A stretch of 64,000 nucleotides of DNA from Blastococcus capsensis (GCF_030165005.1 NZ_JASNNW010000010.1:62001-126000); one strand, 5' to 3'; shown: positions 35,291 through 43,953, numbered from the stretch's first letter. The notes: generated from the sequence alone by a model not told the origin. Made by a program: numbers and translations.

Positions 35291-35935
35291 ATGGCACCGC
35301 GAGCGCGCATGACGCCGCCCGGGAACGCCGGCCCGGCCCGGCGGGGCCGTCCGGGCCACTCGCTGGACTCGCTGCTCGGGGTCGCCGTCGCGGTGTTCAA
35401 CGAGCGGGGCTACGACGCCACCACCATGGAGGACCTGGCGACCCGGCTCGGCGTCACCAAGTCCGCGATCTACCACCACGTGCCGGGCAAGGGGGAGCTG
35501 CTGCGGCTGGCCCTCGACCGGGCCCTCGACGCCCTGTTCGCGGTCACCAGGGAGCCGGGCGCCACCGGCGGGCCGGCGATCGAACGGCTGGAGCACGTCG
35601 TCCGCGGCTCGGTGCGGGTGCTCACCCGGGAACTGCCGTTCGTGACCCTGCTGCTGCGGGTGCGCGGCAACTCGCCGGTCGAGCAGGAGGCGCTGGCGCG
35701 GCGGCGCGAGTTCGACCGGCTGGTCACCGGGCTGGTGCGCGCCGCGGAGGAGCAGGGCGACGTCCGGCCCGACGTCGACCCCGCCGTCACCAGCCGGCTG
35801 CTGTTCGGCGCGGTCAACTCGCTCACCGAGTGGTACCGCCCCGAGGGCGGGCTCGACGCGACGGCCGTGGCGGACGCGCTGGTCGCCACCATGTTCGACG
35901 GGCTGCGCGGCGTGGCCCGCCCCCGGCGCGGCTGA
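35291..35935 (+). CDS. TetR-family regulator of phenylacetate catabolism (PaaR-like)
   Basis: Predicted 214-aa TetR regulator. The helix-turn-helix shows [20 protein letters not shown] and [19 protein letters not shown]; the C-terminal part is a typical TetR effector domain. Location next to paaK and the strong palindrome in the paaA/paaK intergenic region make it the likely repressor, relieved by phenylacetyl-CoA in known systems. The ATG at 35291 (GGGAG 7-8 nt upstream) is chosen; the same frame is open back to a GTG at 35126 through the repeat block, which could give an Arg-rich 55-residue extension. Confidence 0.9.
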   Translation: MAPRARMTPPGNAGPARRGRPGHSLDSLLGVAVAVFNERGYDATTMEDLATRLGVTKSAIYHHVPGKGELLRLALDRALDALFAVTREPGATGGPAIERLEHVVRGSVRVLTRELPFVTLLLRVRGNSPVEQEALARRREFDRLVTGLVRAAEEQGDVRPDVDPAVTSRLLFGAVNSLTEWYRPEGGLDATAVADALVATMFDGLRGVARPRRG

Positions 35936-35958
35936 CCGTACCCACCGGAGGGCACCGG

Positions 35959-37449
35959 TCAGCCGACCGGGACCTTCGCCGGCACCCGGATGAGGTTGTC
36001 GTAGCGGTCGGTGCGGGACTGCTTGTCGGCGTACATGCGCTCGTCGGCGCGCCGCACCAGGTCGTCGACCGAGCACGGCCGCTCCGGGTGCCAGAGCTCT
36101 GCGCCGATGGAGAAGCGCAGCTGGAAGGCGGCGCTCGACCCGGCGTTGAAGCTGTCGAGGGCCTCGTGCACCCGCCGGCGCGCCTCGCTGGCGTCCGCGC
36201 CGTTCCCGAGGAGGACGACGAACTCGTCCCCGCCGAGGCGGCCGAGGACGTCTCCCGACCGGCACGCCGCCCGCAGGACCGCTGCGGCCGACGCGATGGC
36301 GCGGTCGCCCTCCTCGTGACCCAGGACGTCGTTGACCTGCTTGAGCCCGTCGAGGTCGAGGAAGACGGCGAGGCGGGTCTCGCCGGTCCGGGCGGCGCGG
36401 ACGAGTTCCTGCTCGGCCAGCTCGAACCAGCCACGCCGGTTGTGGATCTTCGTGAGCTCGTCGGTCGAGGCGATGACGGCCATGGCCCGCTCGCGGCGGC
36501 GGCCCATCACGACGAGCGTCGTGCCGGTCATCAGCAGCATGCCCAGCACGAGCAGCTCCGTGCGCAGGCTCGCGCGTTCCAGGTGCCCCTGGAAGGCGTC
36601 CCGGGTCTGCACGTTCATGACGGTCCAGGTGGTGCCGTCGATGTGCTGCCAGGCGCTGACGTGGTCGGTCCCGCCTTCGGAGGTGTCCACGATGCCGTTG
36701 TCCCCGCCCGCGCGCACCGCCTCGAGCGCCGCGGGGTAGGGCAGCTCGGTGCCGATCAGCTCCGGCTCCGGCGCTCCGACGACGAGGCCCTCGGCGTCGA
36801 CGATCCACCCCTCGCCCTCACCGGCGGTGAAGAACTCCGTGGTGGTGTTCCGGGCCGACCAGAAGCAGACGAACAGACCCCAGCTGCCGTCGGACAGCTG
36901 CGCCGGCGCGCCCAGCGCGAGGGCGGGCTCGTCGCCGATGGTGACGATCCCGGACAGCGGTACCTGGCCGGCGCCCGGATCGGCGGCCGCCGCGACCAGC
37001 GGCCGGAACCCCGGATCGGCGGGCGAGGCGGATGCGCCGGTCGGCGAGTAGGAGGCGACGATCTGGCCCCGGGCGTTGAAGACGGCGGCGCCGAGGTCCA
37101 TGGCGCCGGCCGAGGTGTCGACGATCCTCTGGATGCGCGCTGCGTCCCGCTGCGCCTCCGGCCCGTCGCCGGGCACGGCGCCGAAGGGGGCGACGCCGGC
37201 CTGGTTCTGCACCGCCAGGACCGCGGCCAGCTGCACGAAACCGTCCCGCACCCGCTGCGCGCTCAGCTGGCCGAGCACCTCGGCCTGGTCGGTCCGGTCC
37301 TCCCGGTGCTGCTCGATGGCGAGGTCGCCGGCCTGATGCGTGGAGACGAGGCCGAGCACGCCCATGACCCCGACCAGCAGGCCGGACACCACCAGTGCGC
37401 CCCTGTTGCGGCGCCCCGTCGTGGGCTTCTCCCTGGTATCGCTCGACAC
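35959..37449 (-). CDS. Membrane-anchored diguanylate cyclase (GGDEF domain)
   Basis: Predicted 496-aa enzyme making cyclic di-GMP. A first membrane helix (about 17-37) and a second (about 305-325) flank an extracytoplasmic Cache-like sensor region of about 260 residues; a GGDEF domain fills the C-terminus. The active site LGGDEFVVLL is intact and RSGD sits five residues before it, matching the inhibitory I-site RxxD. No EAL domain follows. GTG at 37449 is used because GAGGAGG lies 5 nt upstream. It is convergent with the TetR gene. Confidence 0.93.
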   Translation of the reverse strand: MSSDTREKPTTGRRNRGALVVSGLLVGVMGVLGLVSTHQAGDLAIEQHREDRTDQAEVLGQLSAQRVRDGFVQLAAVLAVQNQAGVAPFGAVPGDGPEAQRDAARIQRIVDTSAGAMDLGAAVFNARGQIVASYSPTGASASPADPGFRPLVAAAADPGAGQVPLSGIVTIGDEPALALGAPAQLSDGSWGLFVCFWSARNTTTEFFTAGEGEGWIVDAEGLVVGAPEPELIGTELPYPAALEAVRAGGDNGIVDTSEGGTDHVSAWQHIDGTTWTVMNVQTRDAFQGHLERASLRTELLVLGMLLMTGTTLVVMGRRRERAMAVIASTDELTKIHNRRGWFELAEQELVRAARTGETRLAVFLDLDGLKQVNDVLGHEEGDRAIASAAAVLRAACRSGDVLGRLGGDEFVVLLGNGADASEARRRVHEALDSFNAGSSAAFQLRFSIGAELWHPERPCSVDDLVRRADERMYADKQSRTDRYDNLIRVPAKVPVG

Positions 37450-37585
37450 CCATGCCTCCTCTGGCCGTTGCCATGGCATCGGCCCGCGCAGGAGAAGCTT
37501 GAGAACTCTCGCCGGACGTTCTGCGGAATCTCGTCCTCGCCGGGGGGAGACACGCGCGGACCGGTTCGCCGGGCACCGGACCGGG

Positions 37586-37843
37586 TCAGCCCTCCGGCAC
37601 ATCCGGAGCTGGCCCACCTGCGCGTGGGTGTCCGGCGCGGCGCCGCACCGCCCACGTGGTGGCCAGCACGCCCACCAGCAGCAGGGCGCCGGTGAGCCAG
37701 CCGGCCACCTCGGCTCCGGAGGCCGGCGAGGAGCCGGCAGCGGCGTCGACCAGACCACCGATCCAGGTCCACAGCGCGTGGCCCACCACGTAACCGACCA
37801 GCACGACCAGGAAGGCGGGGACGGCCAGCCCGAGCAGGAACAT
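37586..37843 (-). CDS. Small two-helix membrane protein
   Basis: Predicted 85-aa protein with two membrane helices (about 2-22 and 47-66) and a basic, Pro-rich tail. GGGAGGG lies 4 nt before the ATG. No family recognized. It is divergent from the thioredoxin-like gene and upstream of the diguanylate cyclase on the same strand; a link is possible but unproven. Confidence 0.6.
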   Translation of the reverse strand: MFLLGLAVPAFLVVLVGYVVGHALWTWIGGLVDAAAGSSPASGAEVAGWLTGALLLVGVLATTWAVRRRAGHPRAGGPAPDVPEG

Positions 37844-37940
37844 GCGGCCCTCCCGTGCGCGTGACGCGGCCCGGTCGGGCCCCTGCGGGTCTTCGGCCGG
37901 TGGGCGGTCGGTGGATGCGCGCGGAGCCCGGCGACTGGGC

Positions 37941-37946
37941 TACGGT
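37941..37946 (+). promoter_or_regulatory. Probable -10 hexamer of the thioredoxin-like/UGSC operon
   Basis: TACGGT lies 7 nt before the GTG chosen as start of the thioredoxin-like gene, with no ribosome-binding site, fitting a leaderless transcript. Confidence 0.45.
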
Positions 37947-37953
37947 CGCGGGC

Positions 37954-39354
37954 GTGCGGCTTCCGGACGGCCTCGTCGCCGTGGTCAAACGCGACTGCCC
38001 GACCTGCGTGCTGGTCGAGCCGGTGCTGCGCCGGCTGGGCGCGGCCGTGTGGTGCCAGGACGACGCCGGGTGGTTCGAGGGCGACGACACCGAGCTGGAG
38101 CTGTCCTACCGCCTGGGTATCGAGACCGTTCCCACGCTCCTGCGCGTGGCGGACGGCGCGGAGACGGCGCGCGTGGTCGGGTGGAGCCGGGAGCAGTGGG
38201 CGCAGCTCACCGGGGTGCCCGGCCTGGGAGAGGGGCTGCCCGAGCACCGGCCCGGCTGCGGATCGCTGTCGGTGGACCCCTTCCGGCTCGACGCCCTGGA
38301 GGCGCGGTACGGCGGCAGCGGCCTGGCCAGCCGCCGGGTGGAGCTGGCCGACCTCGAGGACGAGCACGAGGCGCTGTTCGACCGCGGCTGGACCGACGGG
38401 CTGCCGGTGGTGCCGCCCACGCCGGAACGGGTGCTGCGGATGCTGCGCGGGACGACCCGTGACCCGTGCGAGGTGGTCGCGGTCGTGCCGCCGGATCTCG
38501 TCGAGTGCACGGTGGAGAAGGTGGCCGTCAACGCGGTGATGGCTGGCTGCCTGCCGGAGCACCTGCCGGTCGTGCTGGCCGCGCTGGAGGCGGCGTCCGC
38601 GGAGGAGTTCGCGCTGCACGGGCTGCTGGCGACGACGTACTTCTCCGGGCCGGTCGTGGTGGTGAACGGGCCGGTGGCCGAGCGGATCGGCATGAACGGC
38701 GGGGTCAACGCGCTCGGGCAGGGCAACCGCGCCAACGCCACGATCGGCCGGGCGCTCCAGCTGGTTGTGCGCAACGTCGGGGGCGGGCGCCCCGGTGAGG
38801 TGGACCGGGCCACGCTGGGCAACCCCGGCAAGTTCACCTTCTGCTTCGCCGAGCGGGAGCAGGACAGCCCGTTCGCCCCGCTCGCCGCCGACCGGGGGGT
38901 GCCGGGGAACGCGGTGACCGTCTTCGCCGGGTCGGGCGTGCAGCCGGTGGTGGACCAGCTCAGCCGCGAGCCCGGATCGCTCGCCCGCACGTTCGCGGCC
39001 TGCCTGCGCGTCAACGCCCACCCCAAGCTGCCGATGGCGTTCGACGCCATGCTCGTCGTCTCGCCGGAGCACGGCCGGGTGTTCCGCGAGGCCGGCTGGA
39101 ACCGTGCCCGCCTGCTCGCCGAGCTCGACGACCTGCTCACCCTCCCCGCCGACGAGCTGGTGCGCGGGGCCGGGGGCATGGCCGAGGGTGTGCCGGCGGC
39201 CGCCCTGGCCGGCAGCGAGCTGCCCAAGTTCCGCCCCGGCGGCCTGCTGGTGGCGCACGCCGGCGGCGACGCGGGGCTGTTCAGTGCGATCGTCGGCGGT
39301 TGGGTGGCCGGGAAGACCGGGAGCGCCCCGGTGACCAGAGAGGTGAACGCATGA
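37954..39354 (+). CDS. Thioredoxin-like domain fused to a conserved domain, partner of the UGSC selenoprotein
   Basis: Predicted 466-aa protein. Residues about 1-80 form a thioredoxin fold: redox motif CPTC in VVKRDCPTCVLVEPVLRRLG and a cis-proline loop ETVPTLLRV. A linker leads to a domain of about 330 residues with the conserved RGWTDGLPVVPPTPERVLRM, VECTVEKVAVNAVMAGC and GMNGGVNALGQGNRANATIG; I know no function for it. It overlaps the UGSC gene by 4 bp (ATGA), so the two proteins are made together; a thiol/selenol relay between them is inferred. An in-frame ATG at 37915 is an alternative start. Confidence 0.8.
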   Translation: MRLPDGLVAVVKRDCPTCVLVEPVLRRLGAAVWCQDDAGWFEGDDTELELSYRLGIETVPTLLRVADGAETARVVGWSREQWAQLTGVPGLGEGLPEHRPGCGSLSVDPFRLDALEARYGGSGLASRRVELADLEDEHEALFDRGWTDGLPVVPPTPERVLRMLRGTTRDPCEVVAVVPPDLVECTVEKVAVNAVMAGCLPEHLPVVLAALEAASAEEFALHGLLATTYFSGPVVVVNGPVAERIGMNGGVNALGQGNRANATIGRALQLVVRNVGGGRPGEVDRATLGNPGKFTFCFAEREQDSPFAPLAADRGVPGNAVTVFAGSGVQPVVDQLSREPGSLARTFAACLRVNAHPKLPMAFDAMLVVSPEHGRVFREAGWNRARLLAELDDLLTLPADELVRGAGGMAEGVPAAALAGSELPKFRPGGLLVAHAGGDAGLFSAIVGGWVAGKTGSAPVTREVNA

Positions 39355-39869
39355 GAACCGTCCTGGATCCCACCGGCGAGCGGCGGACGTCGGCCCGGGA
39401 GCTGCTGCCCCGTCCGGCGTCGCTCCGGGGCCGCAGCGTCGGCCTGCTCGACATCAGCAAGGCGCGTGGCGACGTCGTCCTCGACCGGCTCGAGGAGCTG
39501 CTGACCGCGGACGGCGCGGTGGTGCGCCGCTACCGCAAGCCGACCTTCGCCCGGACCGCCCCGGTGGACCTGCGGCACGAGATCGCCGAGCAGTGCGAGG
39601 TGGTCATCGAGGCGCTGGCCGATTAGGGCTCGTGCACGTCGTGCAGTGTGCACGACATCGCAGACCTCGAGCGCCGCGGCGTGGTCGGGGTCTTCCTCGC
39701 CAGCGAGGCGTTCGCCGAGGCGGCCCGGGTGCAGGGCGCGGCGTTGGGCTTCCCGGCGCCGTGCGTGCTCGTCCCGCACCCCGTCCAGGACCGGACGGAC
39801 GCCGAACTGCGGGCCGTCGCCGAGCAGGCCTACCCCGCGGTGCTCGCTACCCTGACGACGCGCGGGTAG
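39351..39869 (+). CDS. UGSC-family selenoprotein with in-frame TAG as probable selenocysteine codon
   Basis: Read through the TAG at 39624-39626 this gene encodes 172 residues, with residue 92 at the TAG. The codons after it give GSCTSCSVHDIADLERRG, so the motif is exactly U/C-G-S-C of the UGSC (seleno)protein family; the N-terminal half (MRTVLDPTGERRTSARELLP, VGLLDISKARGD, EVVIEALAD) and the C-terminal half (VGVFLASEAFAEAARVQGAA, PHPVQDRTDAEL) are both conserved-looking and in one frame. Usual members use UGA or Cys here. Geodermatophilaceae have been reported to decode UAG as selenocysteine. A SECIS-like hairpin starts 11 nt after the TAG. A second TAG at 39867 ends the frame. Without readthrough a 91-aa truncated product would form. 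Coupled to the upstream thioredoxin-like gene. Confidence 0.85.
39638..39656 (+). promoter_or_regulatory. SECIS-like hairpin
   Basis: GTCGTGCA (39638-39645) pairs perfectly with TGCACGAC (39649-39656) across a GTG loop. The apical TGCA/TGCA stem equals that of the E. coli fdhF SECIS, and the loop begins 19 nt after the TAG (18 nt in fdhF). An alternative stem TCGTGCAC/GTGCACGA (39630-39637 with 39648-39655) could compete. Recruitment of SelB is inferred. Confidence 0.65.
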
Positions 39870-39893
39870 CCGCCGACGAGGGAGGGTGCACGC

Positions 39894-40967
39894 ATGCCGG
39901 TCGTGGCACGGCTGGATGCGTTCCAGGCCAGGCATCCCGCAGCGGCCTTCCCGCTGGCCGTGGTCTACAAGTTCGTCGACGACCGCGGGCCGCACCTGGC
40001 CGCGCTGATCACCTACTACGGGTTCGTCTCGCTGTTCCCGCTGCTGCTCATCCTGACCTCCACGCTCGGCTTCCTGCTGGAGGACGATCCCGGCCTCCAG
40101 CAGCGGATCCTCGAGTCCGCGCTGTCCGACTTCCCGCTCCTCGGCCCGGCGCTGGTGGAGAACATCGGCGGCTTCCGGGGAAGCGGAGCCGCCCTGGTGA
40201 TCGGCATCGTGGGCAGCCTCTACGGTGGGCTGGGCGTCATGCAGGCGGCCCAGGCGGCGCTCAACCGCATCTACGCCGTGCCCCGCTTCGCCCAGCCCAA
40301 CCCCGTGCTGTCCCGGCTGCGCAGCCTGCTCCTCGTCGTGGTCCTGGGCCTGGCCGCGGTGGCATCGACGGGGCTGACCGCATTCGTGTCTACGTTCTCC
40401 GGCGCCCTGCCGGTGCCGGAGCCGGTCGTCACGGCCACGGGCACGCTGACCAGCCTGGCGATCAACGTCGGCATCTTCCTGGTCGTCTACCAGGTGCTCA
40501 CCGCGCGCCGGCTGGGCTGGCGCAACGTCGCCGTCGGCGCCGTCATCGCCGCGGTGCTCTGGGAGCTGCTGCACCTGCTCGGCACCTACTACTTCGGCAC
40601 GTACGTGATGCGGTCCAGCGACGTCTACGGGGTCTTCGGCGTCATCCTCGGCCTGATCGTCTGGATCTACCTGCAGGCGCTCGTCGTCGTCCTGGCCGCG
40701 GAGATCAACGTCGTCCGGCACCGGCGGCTGTACCCCCGCTCGCTGTTGACCCCCTTCACCGATGACGTGGAGCTGACCCCGGCCGACGTGCGGGTCTACA
40801 CCGGCTACGCGCGGAGCGAGCGATACAAGGGGTTCCAGCGGGTGGAGGCCACGTTCCGCAAGGAGGAGCGGGAACCTCCACCCGACGCCGAGGGCTTCCC
40901 CGGGGACGTCGCGCAGGACGAGGCGGACAGCGACGGCGACCGCCCTCCGCGGGGCCGTCACCGGTAG
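39894..40967 (+). CDS. YihY/BrkB-family membrane protein
   Basis: Predicted 357-aa integral membrane protein with about six helices. Family marks: HLAALITYYGFVSLFPLLLI, GIVGSLYGGLGVMQAAQAAL, the central TGLTAFVSTFSGALPV segment and FGVILGLIVWIYLQALVVVL. The function of the YihY family is not established (it is not an RNase as once proposed). It follows the UGSC gene by 24 bp on the same strand and may be cotranscribed. The end overlaps the convergent DUF2252 gene by 10 bp. Confidence 0.9.
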   Translation: MPVVARLDAFQARHPAAAFPLAVVYKFVDDRGPHLAALITYYGFVSLFPLLLILTSTLGFLLEDDPGLQQRILESALSDFPLLGPALVENIGGFRGSGAALVIGIVGSLYGGLGVMQAAQAALNRIYAVPRFAQPNPVLSRLRSLLLVVVLGLAAVASTGLTAFVSTFSGALPVPEPVVTATGTLTSLAINVGIFLVVYQVLTARRLGWRNVAVGAVIAAVLWELLHLLGTYYFGTYVMRSSDVYGVFGVILGLIVWIYLQALVVVLAAEINVVRHRRLYPRSLLTPFTDDVELTPADVRVYTGYARSERYKGFQRVEATFRKEEREPPPDAEGFPGDVAQDEADSDGDRPPRGRHR

Positions 40968-42364
40968 ACGACGTCGACGCTCCGGAAGGCGCCCAGCGCG
41001 TGGTCGGCGACGAAGTGCTCGTGGTCCATGCGCACCCGGGCGGCCGCCTCCTCGGCGAACCGCAGGACGTCGTCGACGAACAGGTCCCGGCTGCCGATCG
41101 CGTCGAGGATCGCGGGCTCGACGTCGTAGTCGACGTTGCCGCTGTCGTCGGACATGGCGTGGGTGTGCGCCAGCACCCGGCCGCAGATCTCGGCGTAGTC
41201 CTTCCACTCCCGGCCCGACAGCGAGCCCAGGCTCATCGAGTCCCGGAACGGCGCCCGTTCGCGGGCCAGGAAGCTGCGGCCGTCGATGTCCACGCTGCCG
41301 TAGAAGACGTCGCCGTTGACCAGGTGCACCCGCTGGGCGTGGCGGATGCGGTCGGCCATGCCGTCCTGCTGGTACTCCGTGAGCGGGACCAGGCCGAGCA
41401 GGGCCGATCGCCGGGCCTGCTTGAACTCCAGCAGGAGGTCGTCGGTCCCGTCCGCCCGGGGGCCCTCCACGAGCACGAAGAAGCGGGGCAGGCCCAGCGA
41501 GGCGGTGCCCGCGCCCTTGCGCTCGGCGACGTCCTTCACCCGCATCCGGCCGGCCCGCTCGGGAACCGGCACCTCGTTCTCGGCGACGAACCGGTCGATG
41601 ATCTCCTGGAACTCGGCGCGGCGGCTGCTCACCGGGACGACTTCCTCGTTCGCCCGGAATCCGCTGCGGGAGTCGTCCAGCAGGCCGGCCAGCCAGTCGG
41701 ACCGGGGAAGCTCGAAGGCCCCGGCGATGAGGCCGGCGACCAGCGGCGGGGCGTTGTCCAGCCGCAGCTGCTCGCCGTCCTCGGTGGCCTCGGCGGCGTA
41801 CGAGGTCATGGCGGCGACGTAGCCGGAGAGGAAGCGGCCGGCGATGGCCCGCTGCTTCTTCGGGCCGTGGCCGCCCTTCTCCGCCGCGGCGAGCAGGAAG
41901 CCGACGGCGCCGCGCTTGAGGTCCCAGGTGAACGGGGCGTAGTAGGCGTCGTCGAAGTCGTTGACCCCGAAGATCGGGACGTTGTCCGCGCTGGGCATCA
42001 CCCCGAAGTTGCCCGGGTGGACGTCGCCCAGGGCGAGCACCGTGGGCATCCGGGCGTCCTCGCCGGCCAGGTCCCGGTAGAAGAGCAGCGCGGTGCCGCG
42101 GAAGAAGTGGAAGACCGACCGGGCCAGCTTGTCGAACTTCTGCTGCGCCTCCACGTCGTGGCTGGCGATGCGGGTCTCGTGGTCCTCGCGCACGGTCTCC
42201 CGGACGTGGACCCGGCGGTCGTTCCCGGCGAGCATGCGCGGGATCAGCACCATCTGCCCGGCCGCCCGCGACTCGGCGAGCGTGCGGAACGCCTCCACCC
42301 GTGAGCTGATCCGCTGGCGGCCCTCGGCGGGGGTGGTGGTCGCGAGCCGGGGAGAGGAGTCCAT
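40958..42364 (-). CDS. DUF2252 family protein
   Basis: Predicted 468-aa protein of DUF2252, a kinase-fold-like family common in actinobacteria. Motifs: FFRGTALLFYRDLAG, LALGDVHPGNFG (resembling an aminoglycoside-kinase catalytic loop), VFGVNDFDDAYYAPFTWDLK-like DFD segment and FLVEGPRADGT region. Substrate unknown. Stands alone with its own ATG at 42364. Confidence 0.9.
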   Translation of the reverse strand: MDSSPRLATTTPAEGRQRISSRVEAFRTLAESRAAGQMVLIPRMLAGNDRRVHVRETVREDHETRIASHDVEAQQKFDKLARSVFHFFRGTALLFYRDLAGEDARMPTVLALGDVHPGNFGVMPSADNVPIFGVNDFDDAYYAPFTWDLKRGAVGFLLAAAEKGGHGPKKQRAIAGRFLSGYVAAMTSYAAEATEDGEQLRLDNAPPLVAGLIAGAFELPRSDWLAGLLDDSRSGFRANEEVVPVSSRRAEFQEIIDRFVAENEVPVPERAGRMRVKDVAERKGAGTASLGLPRFFVLVEGPRADGTDDLLLEFKQARRSALLGLVPLTEYQQDGMADRIRHAQRVHLVNGDVFYGSVDIDGRSFLARERAPFRDSMSLGSLSGREWKDYAEICGRVLAHTHAMSDDSGNVDYDVEPAILDAIGSRDLFVDDVLRFAEEAAARVRMDHEHFVADHALGAFRSVDVVYR

Positions 42365-42424
42365 GGTCCACGGGCTACCCGCCGCCGGGGCGGCCAGGCA
42401 CGACGGTTCCGTGACAGCTCCCGG

Positions 42425-43387
42425 TCAGCGGGCGCGCAGCGCCCGGCTTCCCATCCGGAGCCGACGCAGGACACCCGCTGGCTGCTCGGCGACCGGTGCC
42501 CTGACCTGGTCCGTCAGCAGCGCCACCTCGGCCTGCAGTGCCGCTCGCCGCTGTTCCAGGGCCCCGACCTCGGAGCGGAGGGCGGCGGCCTGCCGGTCCA
42601 GGCGCTCCCGGGCCGTCGCGGCCTCGGCGTCGGCCCGGCGCCGCTGCCCCCGGCCGGCCGTGAGCATCCGCACGATCTCCTCGCGCGCCTGCAGGCGGGC
42701 GGCGGCGGCTGCCTTCCCGGCCTCCTGCCGGATCCGCTCGGCCTGCGTGACGGCCCGGCGCTCGCGGAGACGAATCTCCTCCAGCCGTGCCGCGGCTTCG
42801 GCGTGGGCCGCCGTCCGCGTCGCCTCGGCCGCCTCCACGATGCGGTCGGCGTGGGCGGTCGACTCCTGCGCCTCGGCGGTCGCCGCGGCGACCACCCGGC
42901 CGGCCTCGGTCTCGGCGTCGGCCAGGAGTCGTTCGGCGAGCCGGAGCCTCGCCTCCGACTCGGCGGCGACAGCGGAGTGGTGGGCGGCGGCTTCGGCCCG
43001 GATGCCGTCGGCCTCGTCGGCGGCCACGGCGAGCATGGCGCCCATCCGCCGGGACAGGGAGACGAACTCGGCTCCCCCGGAGGAGTGGGAGAGCAGCTCG
43101 CGTGCCTCGTCGAGCTCGGCGAGCGCGTGCAGATGGCGGCTCTCCAGGTGCTCCCGCTCCTGCTCGGCGGTGGTCAGCTGGTGCTCCGCCCACTGGACGT
43201 AGGTGTCGACCTGGAAACGGTCGTAGCCTCCCAGCACCCGCCGGAACATCGGCGCCATCTCGAAGATCGTGGGCAGGTCACCGGAGACGTTGGGGCGCGG
43301 GCGGCCCAGCGGCTCCTCGTCCGCTCCCGCGTCGTGCCCGAGCGGTGCGCCGGCCGGCCGGTCGTGCGTGTGCAACTCGATGGTCAT
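42425..43387 (-). CDS. DivIVA-like coiled-coil protein
   Basis: Predicted 320-aa protein that is mainly an Ala/Glu/Arg-rich coiled coil (about 65-300). Near residue 50 is a DivIVA-type motif (RRVLGGYDRFQVDTYVQWAE), which in DivIVA/Wag31/Scy proteins supports membrane or polar localization. The N-terminal 40 residues are low complexity. A role in cell shape or polar growth scaffolding is inferred. GGAGG lies about 9 nt before the ATG. Confidence 0.72.
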   Translation of the reverse strand: MTIELHTHDRPAGAPLGHDAGADEEPLGRPRPNVSGDLPTIFEMAPMFRRVLGGYDRFQVDTYVQWAEHQLTTAEQEREHLESRHLHALAELDEARELLSHSSGGAEFVSLSRRMGAMLAVAADEADGIRAEAAAHHSAVAAESEARLRLAERLLADAETEAGRVVAAATAEAQESTAHADRIVEAAEATRTAAHAEAAARLEEIRLRERRAVTQAERIRQEAGKAAAAARLQAREEIVRMLTAGRGQRRRADAEAATARERLDRQAAALRSEVGALEQRRAALQAEVALLTDQVRAPVAEQPAGVLRRLRMGSRALRAR

Positions 43388-43486
43388 CCCAGCTGCCTCC
43401 CCCGCAGTCGGTCGAACACGGAACGCTACGGCTCCCGTCTCGGGAGCGCGCCCGCTGCCGGGACCGGTGTCACCCGTCCGGGGCGG

Positions 43487-43526
43487 GGCCCGCCTGGTGT
43501 GGCGGGCCGAGGGCCAGGCAGGCCCT
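43487..43526. other. Pair of strong hairpins between divergent genes
   Basis: GGCCCGCC (43487-43494) pairs with GGCGGGCC (43501-43508) over a TGGTGT loop; directly after it AGGGCC (43510-43515) pairs with GGCCCT (43521-43526). It lies upstream of both divergent neighbours, so it is not a simple terminator; it may act in a 5' untranslated region. Confidence 0.4.
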
Positions 43527-43593
43527 CCCTCCTGCGGGTGACGGGCCCGGCCAAGGGCGTTTGGTGGCGCCCGGCGGGGCGCACCCTCCGTCC

Positions 43594-43953
43594 ATGGCGC
43601 CCGCTCCGACCCCGCAGATGCCGGGAAACCTGACCGTCCCGGTGCTGTTCGGCTGGGAGAACCTGGTGACCGTCGTGGTCCTCGCCGTGGTCACCGCGGT
43701 GCTGTTCGTCGTGGCCCTCGCGGCTGCCGCGGCGGGCAGCCGACGGTCGGAGTGGCGGGGGTGGCTCGATTCCCGGCCGACCGGGGCGGCGAGGCCCGCC
43801 CCGGACGCGGCCGAACGGGACCGCTCGGTGCGCCGGGGGGCGCCGGTCGCGCTCGCAACCGGCCTCAGGTGCTCAGCCCCCGGCGGCCCGCAGGAGCTGG
43901 GCGAGGTGCGCCAGGGCGGTCGCGACCTCGGTGAAGCTGGTGCTCAGCGGTGA
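43594..43953 (+). CDS. Small single-helix membrane protein
   Basis: Predicted 119-aa protein with one strong membrane helix (about 24-48, VTVVVLAVVTAVLFVVALAA) and a basic cytoplasmic tail. The ATG is the natural start before the helix. The last 27 codons overlap the convergent kynureninase gene on the other strand, so the true end may be a shorter product after a frameshift or this overlap may be real. No family recognized. Confidence 0.45.
   Translation: MAPAPTPQMPGNLTVPVLFGWENLVTVVVLAVVTAVLFVVALAAAAAGSRRSEWRGWLDSRPTGAARPAPDAAERDRSVRRGAPVALATGLRCSAPGGPQELGEVRQGGRDLGEAGAQR

Noticed and set aside
39624-39626. TAG as a simple nonsense mutation splitting a pseudogene
   Set aside because: The codon falls exactly at the U/C position of the U-G-S-C motif, the second half is intact and in frame, and a SECIS-like stem follows. 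Kept only as the alternative hypothesis.
40958-40967. Overlap of convergent yihY-type and DUF2252 genes as an error
   Set aside because: Both stop codons are clear and a 10-bp convergent overlap is common in compact genomes.
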